From Shewanella cyperi (GTDB lineage Bacteria > Pseudomonadota > Gammaproteobacteria > Enterobacterales > Shewanellaceae): 64,000 bases of DNA. Of the stretch, positions 7,962 to 14,933 are shown piece by piece. Every line of letters starts with the position of its first letter. The stretch's first letter is position 1. Location: assembly GCF_017354985.1 (NCBI RefSeq), contig NZ_CP071501.1, forward strand, positions 3,325,001 through 3,389,000, in the 5' to 3' direction. Under the pieces are notes generated by a model. That model did not search any database. It saw only the letters and a list, made by a program, of their open reading frames with translations, and had not been told where the DNA came from. The translations under genes were made by a program, and so were the position numbers.

Positions 7962-8473
7962 GGTAATTCAGGCTCCAAAACCGGGGTTAAGCAAAACTCT
8001 CTCTATTTGCAATGACTCAGTCAATTTAGCCAGTATTGCCATCGTTAGCAATCAAGTTGATATTTTTTCAAGAATATAATTTCAATTAATTGTTTTATAA
8101 ATATTTTTTCGTTAGCAATTTTAAACATACCTTATAAAGCCTTGGTTTGCGGACAGACAGTGGGATCAGACGAAAACAGGTAGAAAAAGTCTAACCTCCT
8201 GCTGCTCAAGGAATATTTTTTTCATCTGTCACCCATGATGTTTAAAACAACACCGCACGCCATTCTCATTAGCTAATCAAGCCGTAACAAGCGCTTATCA
8301 CTGCCGATTTGAAGGCTGAAACAGCTGCCTTCCCAGCGAAAAATACCGCTCAAAAATTAGGCTTGCGCCAAGGCAAATGTTAACGCTAGGTTACAAAAAC
8401 AGGTCAGACGTCAGACGTCTTACCTGTTCAACAAGACGTTATAAAATCAACACTCTAAAAGAGAAATAAGCCA
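7962..8473. other. Long intergenic region upstream of aroG and the secreted lipase
   Basis: 512 bases between divergent genes. An AT-rich tract (about 8050-8130) probably carries the aroG promoter. Near the lipase side lies a 27-base palindrome (8400-8426), listed separately. No convincing open frame with a ribosome site, no tRNA or riboswitch-like fold was recognised in the remainder. Confidence 0.5.
8400..8426. promoter_or_regulatory. 27-base near-perfect palindrome upstream of the lipase gene
   Basis: CAGGTcAGACGTC-A-GACGTCTtACCTG: 12 of 13 positions pair across a single central base, ending 47 bases before the lipase ATG. There is no T run, so it is not a terminator; position and symmetry suit a dimeric regulator's operator. 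The protein that would bind it is unknown. Confidence 0.45.
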
Positions 8474-9331
8474 ATGAAGATCTCCAACACATTAATGTTG
8501 CTGGGTCTGTTTGCTGTCAGCCCCCTGAGTCAAGCCGTCACCGGACTAGCCTTTGTGCACGGTACCGGTAAACAAACCGATGCCCTGAACGACTACTGGA
8601 CCAGCGAATTTGTCAATTCGGTGCGTCAGGGTCTGGCCAACAGCGGCAACTACACAGTAATCAACTGCGATTTCGATCAATACATGTGGGACGAAGCCGC
8701 CTCGGGTTGCCTGGTTAACCAGCTGGGGCAATTTATCGATGCCAAAAACATCGACAGCCTGATCCTGCTGACCCACTCCAATGGCGGCAACATAGTCCGC
8801 TGGGTCCTGTCAAATCCTACCTGGGATGCGCGCTACCCCAAGATAGTTAACGCCACCAGCCGGGTGATTGCGCTGGCACCGTCCAGTGCAGGCACACCTC
8901 TGGCGGATGCCGTAAGTGAAGGCAATGTCTTTGAAACCTCCCTGGGATGGCTGCTGGGCTACGACAGTGATGCGGTCAAGCAACAGCAAGTGGGCTGGAT
9001 GAGTTATTACAACAGTACCTGGCTCCATGGCACCAGCGGTCGTCCCGGTCTGGGTAAGCCATTCGAAACCGTGGTGGGCTCAGATGTGGACTCGGCGATT
9101 TGGGACAGCGACAGCTATTGTGCCGGCTACCAGTACCAGGTCGCGCTGGAAACCACCCAAAACTGGCTCGACAGTTGCTCCGATGGCTTCCTGAACTGCA
9201 GCTCTCAGAGCGCCGCCGGCACAGTGTGGTTTACCGACAAGCAGAAAACTGCCGGTGCCGAGCCTTTGAGTCATCAGCAAAGCCGCCGGGCCTGTTTCAA
9301 GCTCGACAGCCTGATCCGCAATCACATCTAG
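8474..9331 (+). CDS. Secreted alpha/beta-hydrolase (lipase/esterase-like)
   Basis: 285 residues with a Sec signal peptide (cleavage about residue 21, SQA). The mature protein begins with the oxyanion strand FVHGTG (27-32), and the nucleophile elbow HSNGG puts the catalytic Ser at 102. The fold and the early HGTG resemble small secreted lipases. Six or more cysteines (for instance in NCDFD, SGCLV, SYCAG, DSCSD) suggest disulfides in an exported protein. The catalytic Asp and His cannot be assigned with confidence. Nine bases downstream starts a DUF4785 lipoprotein with its own strong ribosome site, so the two genes form a unit. Substrate unknown; ester bond hydrolysis is inferred. Confidence 0.8.
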   Translation: MKISNTLMLLGLFAVSPLSQAVTGLAFVHGTGKQTDALNDYWTSEFVNSVRQGLANSGNYTVINCDFDQYMWDEAASGCLVNQLGQFIDAKNIDSLILLTHSNGGNIVRWVLSNPTWDARYPKIVNATSRVIALAPSSAGTPLADAVSEGNVFETSLGWLLGYDSDAVKQQQVGWMSYYNSTWLHGTSGRPGLGKPFETVVGSDVDSAIWDSDSYCAGYQYQVALETTQNWLDSCSDGFLNCSSQSAAGTVWFTDKQKTAGAEPLSHQQSRRACFKLDSLIRNHI

Positions 9332-9340
9332 GAGAACAGC

Positions 9341-10609
9341 ATGCATACCATGACAAAACTGGCCACTGCATTGGCCTTGCTTGGCCTGGTGTCTGCCTGT
9401 CAGCAGGAACGGGCACCACAAGAAGAACAGAACCAGACCGTCAGCAAGGATCTGCAGCTGGCGCCACCGGCACAGGGTGATTTGACGGCTGAGGTTATCG
9501 CCGAGCCCAATCTGCCGGGACTCAATGCGTCCCGGGACAAGGTGAGCTTTGTCCAGCCATTGGGACAAGTCTATGTACCTCAACACCCGGTATTGACGCA
9601 GCAAAGTCAGAGCGATGAGTATTGGATGAATGTGACCGGTGCACAACTCAACCAGGGTCTGAACCTGCCCATCAGCCAAGCCGGGGCCATGATCCGTGTC
9701 GCCGCCCGTGCCGATACCAGTTCGGGCGCCCTGATGCAGGCAGAACCTGTGGCCCCCCAGGACATTGAACTGACCGCTCCCAAAGAAAAACAGGCCAATC
9801 GGCAATTGATACGCTCATTGGCGGATGCGGATGCCCTGACCAGCGCCGGCCTGGATGACAATTCAGCGGCGCTGCAGATGTCGGCACTGGCACAACCGGG
9901 CAACTATCTGCTGCGGGTCAGTAAAGTCCTGGTGCCCTCGGCCAATTATCTGGTGAATGTAAAAGAGAAAAACAGTCCCTACCAGCTGACGGCCCAGGCT
10001 CCGGTCATGCTGGCACAGGGCGAAAACCAGATGCGCCTCGGCCTGTCATTGAGCGGCAGTGACAGTTTCGAGGTGTTGGGCGCAACGCTGCGGGATAGCC
10101 GGGGTCAGGTAACCTCTTTGTCCTTGAACCACCAGGATGACGGCTGGCAATTGGCTATGCCTGAAATGGAGGTCAGCTCGAACGCCGGGTTGAGCGAAAT
10201 CCTGGTGGATGTTACCGCCAAGGTGGGTACTACCGCGGTAAGACGCACAGTCAAAACAGTGTTCAAGCCCTACGTTGCCAGCGCCAGATTAACCGACACA
10301 GTACTGAGCCTGTGGCAGGACGATATCCCTCAGCAACTGAGTTTTAACCTGGAGCTCAAGAGCGAGGGGCGATTCACCTTGGGCGCAGTGTTCACCGGCA
10401 CCAATGGCAAGGGAGAGGAAATAGCGATATTCAGCACCCAAGTCGCGGCCTGGGTTACCCCGGACAATCCTCTGCTGGTGCTGCCACTGTCACCAAACCT
10501 CATCAAGGCCAGCGGCCTTCAGGCACCATTCCATTTACGGGAATTGGAGCTCAGGGATCACGGGCAAATGGCAAGATTGAGTTTCCAGCAACAGGCCCTC
10601 AGTTTCTGA
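9341..10609 (+). CDS. DUF4785-type lipoprotein
   Basis: 422 residues. Signal peptide ends in the lipobox VSAC (Cys20), so the protein is predicted to be lipid-anchored; Gln-Gln after the Cys gives no inner-membrane retention signal, pointing to the outer membrane. The linker is rich in Gln, Glu and Pro, and the body is all-beta with repeated immunoglobulin-like strands, as described for DUF4785 proteins (family recalled, not searched). AGGAG lies 6 bases before the ATG. It follows the secreted hydrolase directly and ends at a strong terminator, so the pair is a two-gene operon. It could be an accessory or docking factor for the hydrolase (inference). Confidence 0.75.
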   Translation: MHTMTKLATALALLGLVSACQQERAPQEEQNQTVSKDLQLAPPAQGDLTAEVIAEPNLPGLNASRDKVSFVQPLGQVYVPQHPVLTQQSQSDEYWMNVTGAQLNQGLNLPISQAGAMIRVAARADTSSGALMQAEPVAPQDIELTAPKEKQANRQLIRSLADADALTSAGLDDNSAALQMSALAQPGNYLLRVSKVLVPSANYLVNVKEKNSPYQLTAQAPVMLAQGENQMRLGLSLSGSDSFEVLGATLRDSRGQVTSLSLNHQDDGWQLAMPEMEVSSNAGLSEILVDVTAKVGTTAVRRTVKTVFKPYVASARLTDTVLSLWQDDIPQQLSFNLELKSEGRFTLGAVFTGTNGKGEEIAIFSTQVAAWVTPDNPLLVLPLSPNLIKASGLQAPFHLRELELRDHGQMARLSFQQQALSF

Positions 10610-10625
10610 GGTCCTGGCCTTAGTC

Positions 10626-10653
10626 AAAAGCGCCCCAATCGGGGCGCTTTTTT
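10626..10653. terminator. Bidirectional rho-independent terminator
   Basis: Stem AAAAGCGCCCC/GGGGCGCTTTT with loop AATC and flanking A/T runs; serves the lipase-DUF4785 operon and the convergent TPR lipoprotein gene. Confidence 0.9.
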
Positions 10654-11812
10654 AATGATGTTCCATGGCATTCAGTTTGGATTGGTAACGCTGCCGATCG
10701 CCATCGCGGCTCAATGCCAAAGCTTTTTCCAGACTTTGCCTGGCCTTACGCTCATTGCCCGTGGCCCAATAGGCCTTTGAAAGACCAAAATAAAATTCGT
10801 GTCGATAATCGGCTTTCTCCACCGCACGCAGATACCAGGTGAGAGCCTGCTGATACTCGTGGTCGGAAAAAGCCTGCTGGGCCATATCATAGTAGTAATA
10901 TGGGTTGCGGATCCTGGCGAGCTCCAGCACCTTGTGGATCTCGGCCCATTCCTCCAATCGTTCCTGCTCTCCCAGCAACAAAGCCAAGTTATACAGGGTC
11001 GTCAGATCCTCCGGCGTGTACCTCAAGGCCAATCGATAGGCATCCTCAGCCCAATCCTCATGACCGCGGTAGCGATAAAGAATGGCGAGCGTATTCAAGG
11101 CCGGAGTGAAGTTCGCCTTTTGCTGTAAGGATTGTTTGACCAGAGCATATGCCCTGTCCTGCTGCCGCTGCACCAGAGCTTCCGCCGCCAGATTGTTGTA
11201 GAACATAGCCAGCAGCGTTTGCCGGTTGAGTTTGTTCTTGGCATAGCCGCGCATGGCTCTTTCAGGGAGGAAATCCACCTGGATAGCGTCGGGTCTGAAA
11301 TATGCTACGTTCTTTAATTCAGGGGGCAATAATCTAAGATTGACGTGGCCGTTAAGCAGGTAAAACTCCCCCTGCTGATCCCAAACAGGTTCCACCAACA
11401 CTTCCTGAAACTCAACCGGGACATTCAATAGGTCAGCCATGGCGGCAGTTAATACCACCAGTGACATGCAATTGCCCTGGCGTTCCTTGTAGGTCACAGA
11501 GGCAATGCGGGTGTAGTTGTCATAATACTTAAAGCCCCCCTTATCAGCATTTAGTTGCCCCGCCAACCATTCGTGAGCGCTGACACTATTCCCCGTACCA
11601 AAATGTGCCCGCGTAAAATCACGCAATAACTGATCCCGGGCTTCCTGAGGGAGGGAAAAAACTTCTTGAGGCGTTGGAATGTCCTTCACAGACTCAAAAA
11701 TATCGTCATGCCAATAACTATTAATATCAACAGCCTGTACTTTCGCGTTATGACTACAAGCCCCAAGACTCAAGGCACTCAGCAAAATAGCGGAAATAAC
11801 TATGGGTTTCAT
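10652..11812 (-). CDS. Lipoprotein with transglutaminase-like and TPR domains
   Basis: 386 residues. Lipobox LGAC gives the lipidated Cys19. Residues about 60-190 form a transglutaminase-like domain: the Cys in QGNCMSL (115), His in NGHVNL (156) and an Asp near 175-180 are spaced as a papain-like triad. From about 205 to the end there are at least four tetratricopeptide repeats (AYALVKQSLQ, AEDAYRLALRY, ALTWYLRAVE, ARQSLEKALAL). Such proteins are thought to be envelope peptidases or scaffolds; the true activity is unknown. It is a single gene, with the convergent neighbour sharing a terminator. Signal and domain calls are read directly; the catalytic role is inferred from residue spacing. Confidence 0.8.
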   Translation of the reverse strand: MKPIVISAILLSALSLGACSHNAKVQAVDINSYWHDDIFESVKDIPTPQEVFSLPQEARDQLLRDFTRAHFGTGNSVSAHEWLAGQLNADKGGFKYYDNYTRIASVTYKERQGNCMSLVVLTAAMADLLNVPVEFQEVLVEPVWDQQGEFYLLNGHVNLRLLPPELKNVAYFRPDAIQVDFLPERAMRGYAKNKLNRQTLLAMFYNNLAAEALVQRQQDRAYALVKQSLQQKANFTPALNTLAILYRYRGHEDWAEDAYRLALRYTPEDLTTLYNLALLLGEQERLEEWAEIHKVLELARIRNPYYYYDMAQQAFSDHEYQQALTWYLRAVEKADYRHEFYFGLSKAYWATGNERKARQSLEKALALSRDGDRQRYQSKLNAMEHH

Positions 11813-11896
11813 ACTCTGCCCCTCAGGAAAAGCATCCTTCCCAGAGACTAAGTCAGGTTCACAACAAAGTCAGCACAAAAAAGTTACAAAACGTGT

Positions 11897-12229
11897 TCAG
11901 TCTTTATGCTGACCCCATAAATGGGGCTGAAGCTGGATAAACACTCTGACACCACGTCGGTTCACTGGATACAGCAAACTGTCGCCACAGAGATAGACAG
12001 GCCCCTTCAGGGTCAGGCAGCCGATGGGCAAGGAGTGCCATATCCGTTGTTGCTCCGCCAATTTCAGGGATTGTTGCCGCAGCCATTCTTCTGCCGCCTG
12101 ATCCCGCGCGGCAAAGGCGTCGAATGCCTGAGACTCCCGTCTGACTATGACCTCTCCAGCCATGACCTGACCAGCTTGGGCCAGAAAGAGGCCTAACAGC
12201 AATATGCCCTGTATGAATCGATATGCCAT
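11897..12229 (-). CDS. Secreted small protein of unknown function
   Basis: 110 residues. A signal peptide (MAYRFIQGILLLGLFLAQA) probably cleaved near VMA-GE leaves a mature protein of about 86 residues with a helical Glu/Gln/Ala-rich first half and a beta-type second half containing two cysteines (IGCLTL, YLCGD) that could pair. AGAGAGAG before the ATG is a fair ribosome site. It sits between the TPR lipoprotein and amtB on the same strand, but amtB has its own terminator, so it is likely a separate transcript. I do not recognise the family. Confidence 0.55.
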   Translation of the reverse strand: MAYRFIQGILLLGLFLAQAGQVMAGEVIVRRESQAFDAFAARDQAAEEWLRQQSLKLAEQQRIWHSLPIGCLTLKGPVYLCGDSLLYPVNRRGVRVFIQLQPHLWGQHKD

Positions 12230-12349
12230 GACTCTCTCTCAATGGGTACTTATAAATTGAGCATAGCCACTGCCAGCGTTACCGACAGGAATAACGGCGG
12301 GCCTTGAACTCACATTCCCAGCCTGGGTCGCCAAAAAGCCCCGGAAAAC

Positions 12350-12378
12350 AAAAAGCAGATCCGGGGATCTGCTTTTTT
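12350..12378 (-). terminator. Rho-independent terminator after amtB
   Basis: 13-bp stem AAAAAGCAGATCC/GGATCTGCTTTTT with a 2-base apex (so effectively a 4-base loop), T run on the minus-strand transcript, 20 bases past the amtB stop. Confidence 0.85.
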
Positions 12379-12396
12379 ATCAAACCTGACTCTCAA

Positions 12397-13647
12397 TCAG
12401 CCGGCGCTTTTCACTGTGACAAACTCAGGATAGGCGTCGATACCACAGTCCGATGCATCCATACCGTTGTATTCTTCTTCCTCGCTGACGCGGATCCCCA
12501 TGGTGAGTTTCAAAGCCAGCCACACCAGCAGTGAGGCGGTAAAGACCCAGGCAAAGATGGCACCTATGCCGATAAGTTGCCCCAGCAGGGTAGCATCCGC
12601 GTTCGACAGGGGCACCAGCAGCAGGCCAAACAGACCGGCCACACCGTGCACAGAGATAGCGCCAACCGGGTCATCGATCTTGACTCTGTCCAAGGTAACA
12701 ATGGCAAACACCACCAAAGCACCTGCGATAAGGCCAATGACCGCCGCCAAGCCGAGAGACGGAGACAGGGGATCCGCTGTGATGGCCACCAGACCGGCCA
12801 ATGCACCGTTAAGTATCATGGTCAAATCTGCCTTGCCCCAAATCATCTTACACACCACCAGAGCGGCGATGGAGCCGAAAGCAGCAGCCGAGTTGGTGTT
12901 GACGAAAATCTTGGCCACAGAGGCGGCGTTGGCAGCATCGGACACCATCAGCTGTGAGCCACCGTTGAAGCCGAACCAGCCCATCCACAGGATGAACATC
13001 CCCAGGGTCGCCATCGGCAGGTTAGAGCCGGGGATCGGATTGACCTGGCCATTGGGACCGTATTTGCCACGACGGGCACCGAGCAACAGGACTCCAGCGA
13101 GCGCGGCTGCAGCCCCGGCCATGTGCACAATACCACTGCCGGCAAAATCAACGAAACCGGCCTTGGACACAAAACCGCCGCCCCAGGTCCAATAGCCTTC
13201 CACAGGATAAATGACCGCAGTCATGACCACGGAGAACGCCAGGAAAGCCCACAGTTTCATGCGCTCGGCCACGGCACCTGAGACTATCGACATGGAGGTC
13301 GCCACAAACACCACCTGGAAGAAGAAATCCGACTCCAGGGCATGGCTGGCATCCTCAGCCTGGCTGCCTATCAGGGCGCCGAAGCTGGGCAGAAAGCCTC
13401 CCTCACTGTTATCCACATACATGATGTTGTAGCCCACCATCAGGTAGGTAATGCAGGCAATGGAGTACAGACACACGTTTTTGGTGAGGATTTCCGTGGT
13501 GTTTTTGGAGCGCACCAGACCTGCCTCCAACATGGCGAAACCGGCCGCCATCCACATCACCAAAGCACCGGATACCAGGAAATAAAAGGTATCCAACGCA
13601 AATCTCAGTTCGGCCACCGTCAGGCCCAGCTTAGTAATTTCTTCCAT
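12397..13647 (-). CDS. amtB: Ammonium transporter AmtB
   Basis: 416 residues, about eleven membrane helices. Conducts ammonia/ammonium into the cell. The two conserved pore histidines are present: His175 in GIVHMAG and His334 in SVHGVAG; the Amt signature GGGFVSKAGFVDFAGSGIVH spans about 156-175. The C-terminal tail, which GlnK plugs when nitrogen is plentiful, is present. Unlike E. coli AmtB it lacks an obvious cleavable signal peptide and starts with a short polar helix. glnK lies 11 bases upstream on the same strand, the usual glnK-amtB operon, so control is presumably from the sigma-54/NtrC promoter in front of glnK. Confidence 0.95.
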   Translation of the reverse strand: MEEITKLGLTVAELRFALDTFYFLVSGALVMWMAAGFAMLEAGLVRSKNTTEILTKNVCLYSIACITYLMVGYNIMYVDNSEGGFLPSFGALIGSQAEDASHALESDFFFQVVFVATSMSIVSGAVAERMKLWAFLAFSVVMTAVIYPVEGYWTWGGGFVSKAGFVDFAGSGIVHMAGAAAALAGVLLLGARRGKYGPNGQVNPIPGSNLPMATLGMFILWMGWFGFNGGSQLMVSDAANAASVAKIFVNTNSAAAFGSIAALVVCKMIWGKADLTMILNGALAGLVAITADPLSPSLGLAAVIGLIAGALVVFAIVTLDRVKIDDPVGAISVHGVAGLFGLLLVPLSNADATLLGQLIGIGAIFAWVFTASLLVWLALKLTMGIRVSEEEEYNGMDASDCGIDAYPEFVTVKSAG

Positions 13648-13658
13648 CTTGGTCCCCC

Positions 13659-13997
13659 TTAAAGCGCTTCTGTGTCTGTTTCGCCGGTCCGGATACGGAT
13701 CGCCTGTTCCAGATCCATCACGAAAATCTTGCCGTCACCAATCTTGCCGGTGTGAGCGGCGGCGGTGATGGCCTCCAGCAACAACTCGACGTTTTCTGCC
13801 TTGGTGGCAATGTCCAACTTAATCTTGGGCAGAAAGTCCACCTGATACTCGGCACCGCGGTACAGCTCTGTGTGCCCCTTTTGTCGACCAAAGCCTTTCA
13901 CTTCGGTCACTGTCATCCCCTCAATCCCCATACCGGCGATGGCCTCACGGACATCATCCAGTTTGAATGGCTTGATGATTGCGCTGATCAGTTTCAT
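13659..13997 (-). CDS. glnK: Nitrogen regulatory protein P-II (GlnK type)
   Basis: 112 residues, the exact usual P-II length when started at 13997 (GGAGGT at 4 bases); an in-frame ATG 5 codons upstream is rejected. The trimeric protein senses 2-oxoglutarate and ATP/ADP and blocks AmtB when nitrogen is sufficient. Uridylylation site Tyr51 lies in YRGAEY at the T-loop; the signature HTGKIGDGKIFV is near 84-95. Linkage to amtB identifies it as GlnK rather than GlnB. Upstream on this strand are a sigma-54-like element (14045-14060) and an NtrC-like box (14124-14140). Confidence 0.95.
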   Translation of the reverse strand: MKLISAIIKPFKLDDVREAIAGMGIEGMTVTEVKGFGRQKGHTELYRGAEYQVDFLPKIKLDIATKAENVELLLEAITAAAHTGKIGDGKIFVMDLEQAIRIRTGETDTEAL

Positions 13998-14044
13998 CCC
14001 AACCTCCAACATAAGCTGTCGTTATCAAATTGTGACAAAGACAA

Positions 14045-14060
14045 TTCAAGCATCGGGCCA
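14045..14060 (-). promoter_or_regulatory. Candidate sigma-54 promoter of glnK-amtB
   Basis: Minus strand reads TGGCCCGATGCTTGAA, against the consensus TGGCACG-N4-TTGCW: the -24 GG and most of the -12 element match at correct spacing, with mismatches at the A of GGCAC and the C of TTGC. It lies about 50 bases upstream of glnK. Confidence 0.5.
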
Positions 14061-14123
14061 GATATTCAATTCATTGTTTCTAAAAAGGTAAATAATAATT
14101 AGCGCATAAATGACGCATAAAAA

Positions 14124-14140
14124 CGCACCTTTTTAGTGCA
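14124..14140 (-). promoter_or_regulatory. Candidate NtrC binding site
   Basis: Minus strand reads TGCACTAAAAAGGTGCG, 9 of 10 positions of the symmetric TGCAC-N7-GTGCA NtrC box. It is centred roughly 100 bases upstream of the start predicted from the sigma-54 element, a typical enhancer distance, and also lies 130 bases before the divergent hydrolase gene. Confidence 0.65.
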
Positions 14141-14268
14141 TTTATGCAACCGCTGCCCCATGTTGGCGCAGGGCCAGGACACGGTCTCATACACTGGACC
14201 TAAGCAGTATTGGCTTTCACGCTTAAAAGGCGTTTACTGGAATAAAACGCAGACAGGAGAAACAACTT

Positions 14269-14811
14269 ATGTTGATGGAACATCAGGCACTGCTGCTGGT
14301 GGTGGATGTACAGGGCAAGCTGGCCCGCATGATGCACGACAGCGATGGCTTGCACGGCCAATTGGTCACTCTTATCCGCGGGATAGGTCTGTTCGATATT
14401 CCCACCCTGTGGCTGGAACAATTGCCGGATAAGCTCGGCGCGACCTCAGAAGAGCTGGCCTGCGAACTGCGCCAGCGTTGCCAACCCATAGCCAAGGCCC
14501 ACTTCAGTGCCTGGCCCAACGCCGAGTTTCGCGACGCCCTGACTCTCAGTGGCAGACGCAAGGTGATCCTGTGCGGCATAGAGACCCACATCTGCGTCTA
14601 CCAGACCTGCCGCGATCTGCTGGACGCAGGTTTTGAAGTACATCTGGTCGCCGATGCTGTGGGTTCACGCACCGAAGCCAATCGGCAACTTGGCCTGGCC
14701 ATGATGCAACAGGCCGGAGCCACATTAACCAACGTCGAATCTTTACTGTTCGAGCTGCAACACGAAGCCAGCGGTGAACGCTTCAAATCGCTGCTACAAC
14801 TGATTAAATAA
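14269..14811 (+). CDS. Isochorismatase-family cysteine hydrolase
   Basis: 180 residues. The family's catalytic triad is visible: Asp13 (VVDVQGK), Lys76 (AKAHFS) and Cys109 in the CGIETHICV block, with the cis-peptide GIE preceding. Members hydrolyse amides or vinyl ethers (nicotinamide, isochorismate, ureidoacrylate and similar). Length and the ETHICVYQTC segment fit the YcaC/nicotinamidase-related group whose substrates are mostly unknown. AGGAG is 9 bases before the ATG. The gene is divergent from glnK-amtB and shares its control region, so nitrogen control and an amide substrate are possible, but this is inference. Confidence 0.85.
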   Translation: MLMEHQALLLVVDVQGKLARMMHDSDGLHGQLVTLIRGIGLFDIPTLWLEQLPDKLGATSEELACELRQRCQPIAKAHFSAWPNAEFRDALTLSGRRKVILCGIETHICVYQTCRDLLDAGFEVHLVADAVGSRTEANRQLGLAMMQQAGATLTNVESLLFELQHEASGERFKSLLQLIK

Positions 14812-14826
14812 TCGACAACACAAATA

Positions 14827-14853
14827 AAATGGGGCCATAGTCGTGGCCCCTTT
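14827..14853 (+). terminator. Probable terminator after the cysteine hydrolase
   Basis: Stem GGGGCCA/TGGCCCC with a 6-base loop followed by a short TTT; 15 bases past the stop. T run is weak. Confidence 0.55.
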
Positions 14854-14933
14854 CACATTTTCGCGCTTCAAAGGATGTGTTGCAGCAAAAGCTAATGTAA
14901 AACAGAGCTTTTACCACACCGAGAAACGCATTT

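Noticed and set aside
8287-8300. Shared AACAAGCGCTTAT sequence (also near 21674)
   Set aside because: Only two copies and the AAGCGCTT core is a short palindrome; too little to call a motif.
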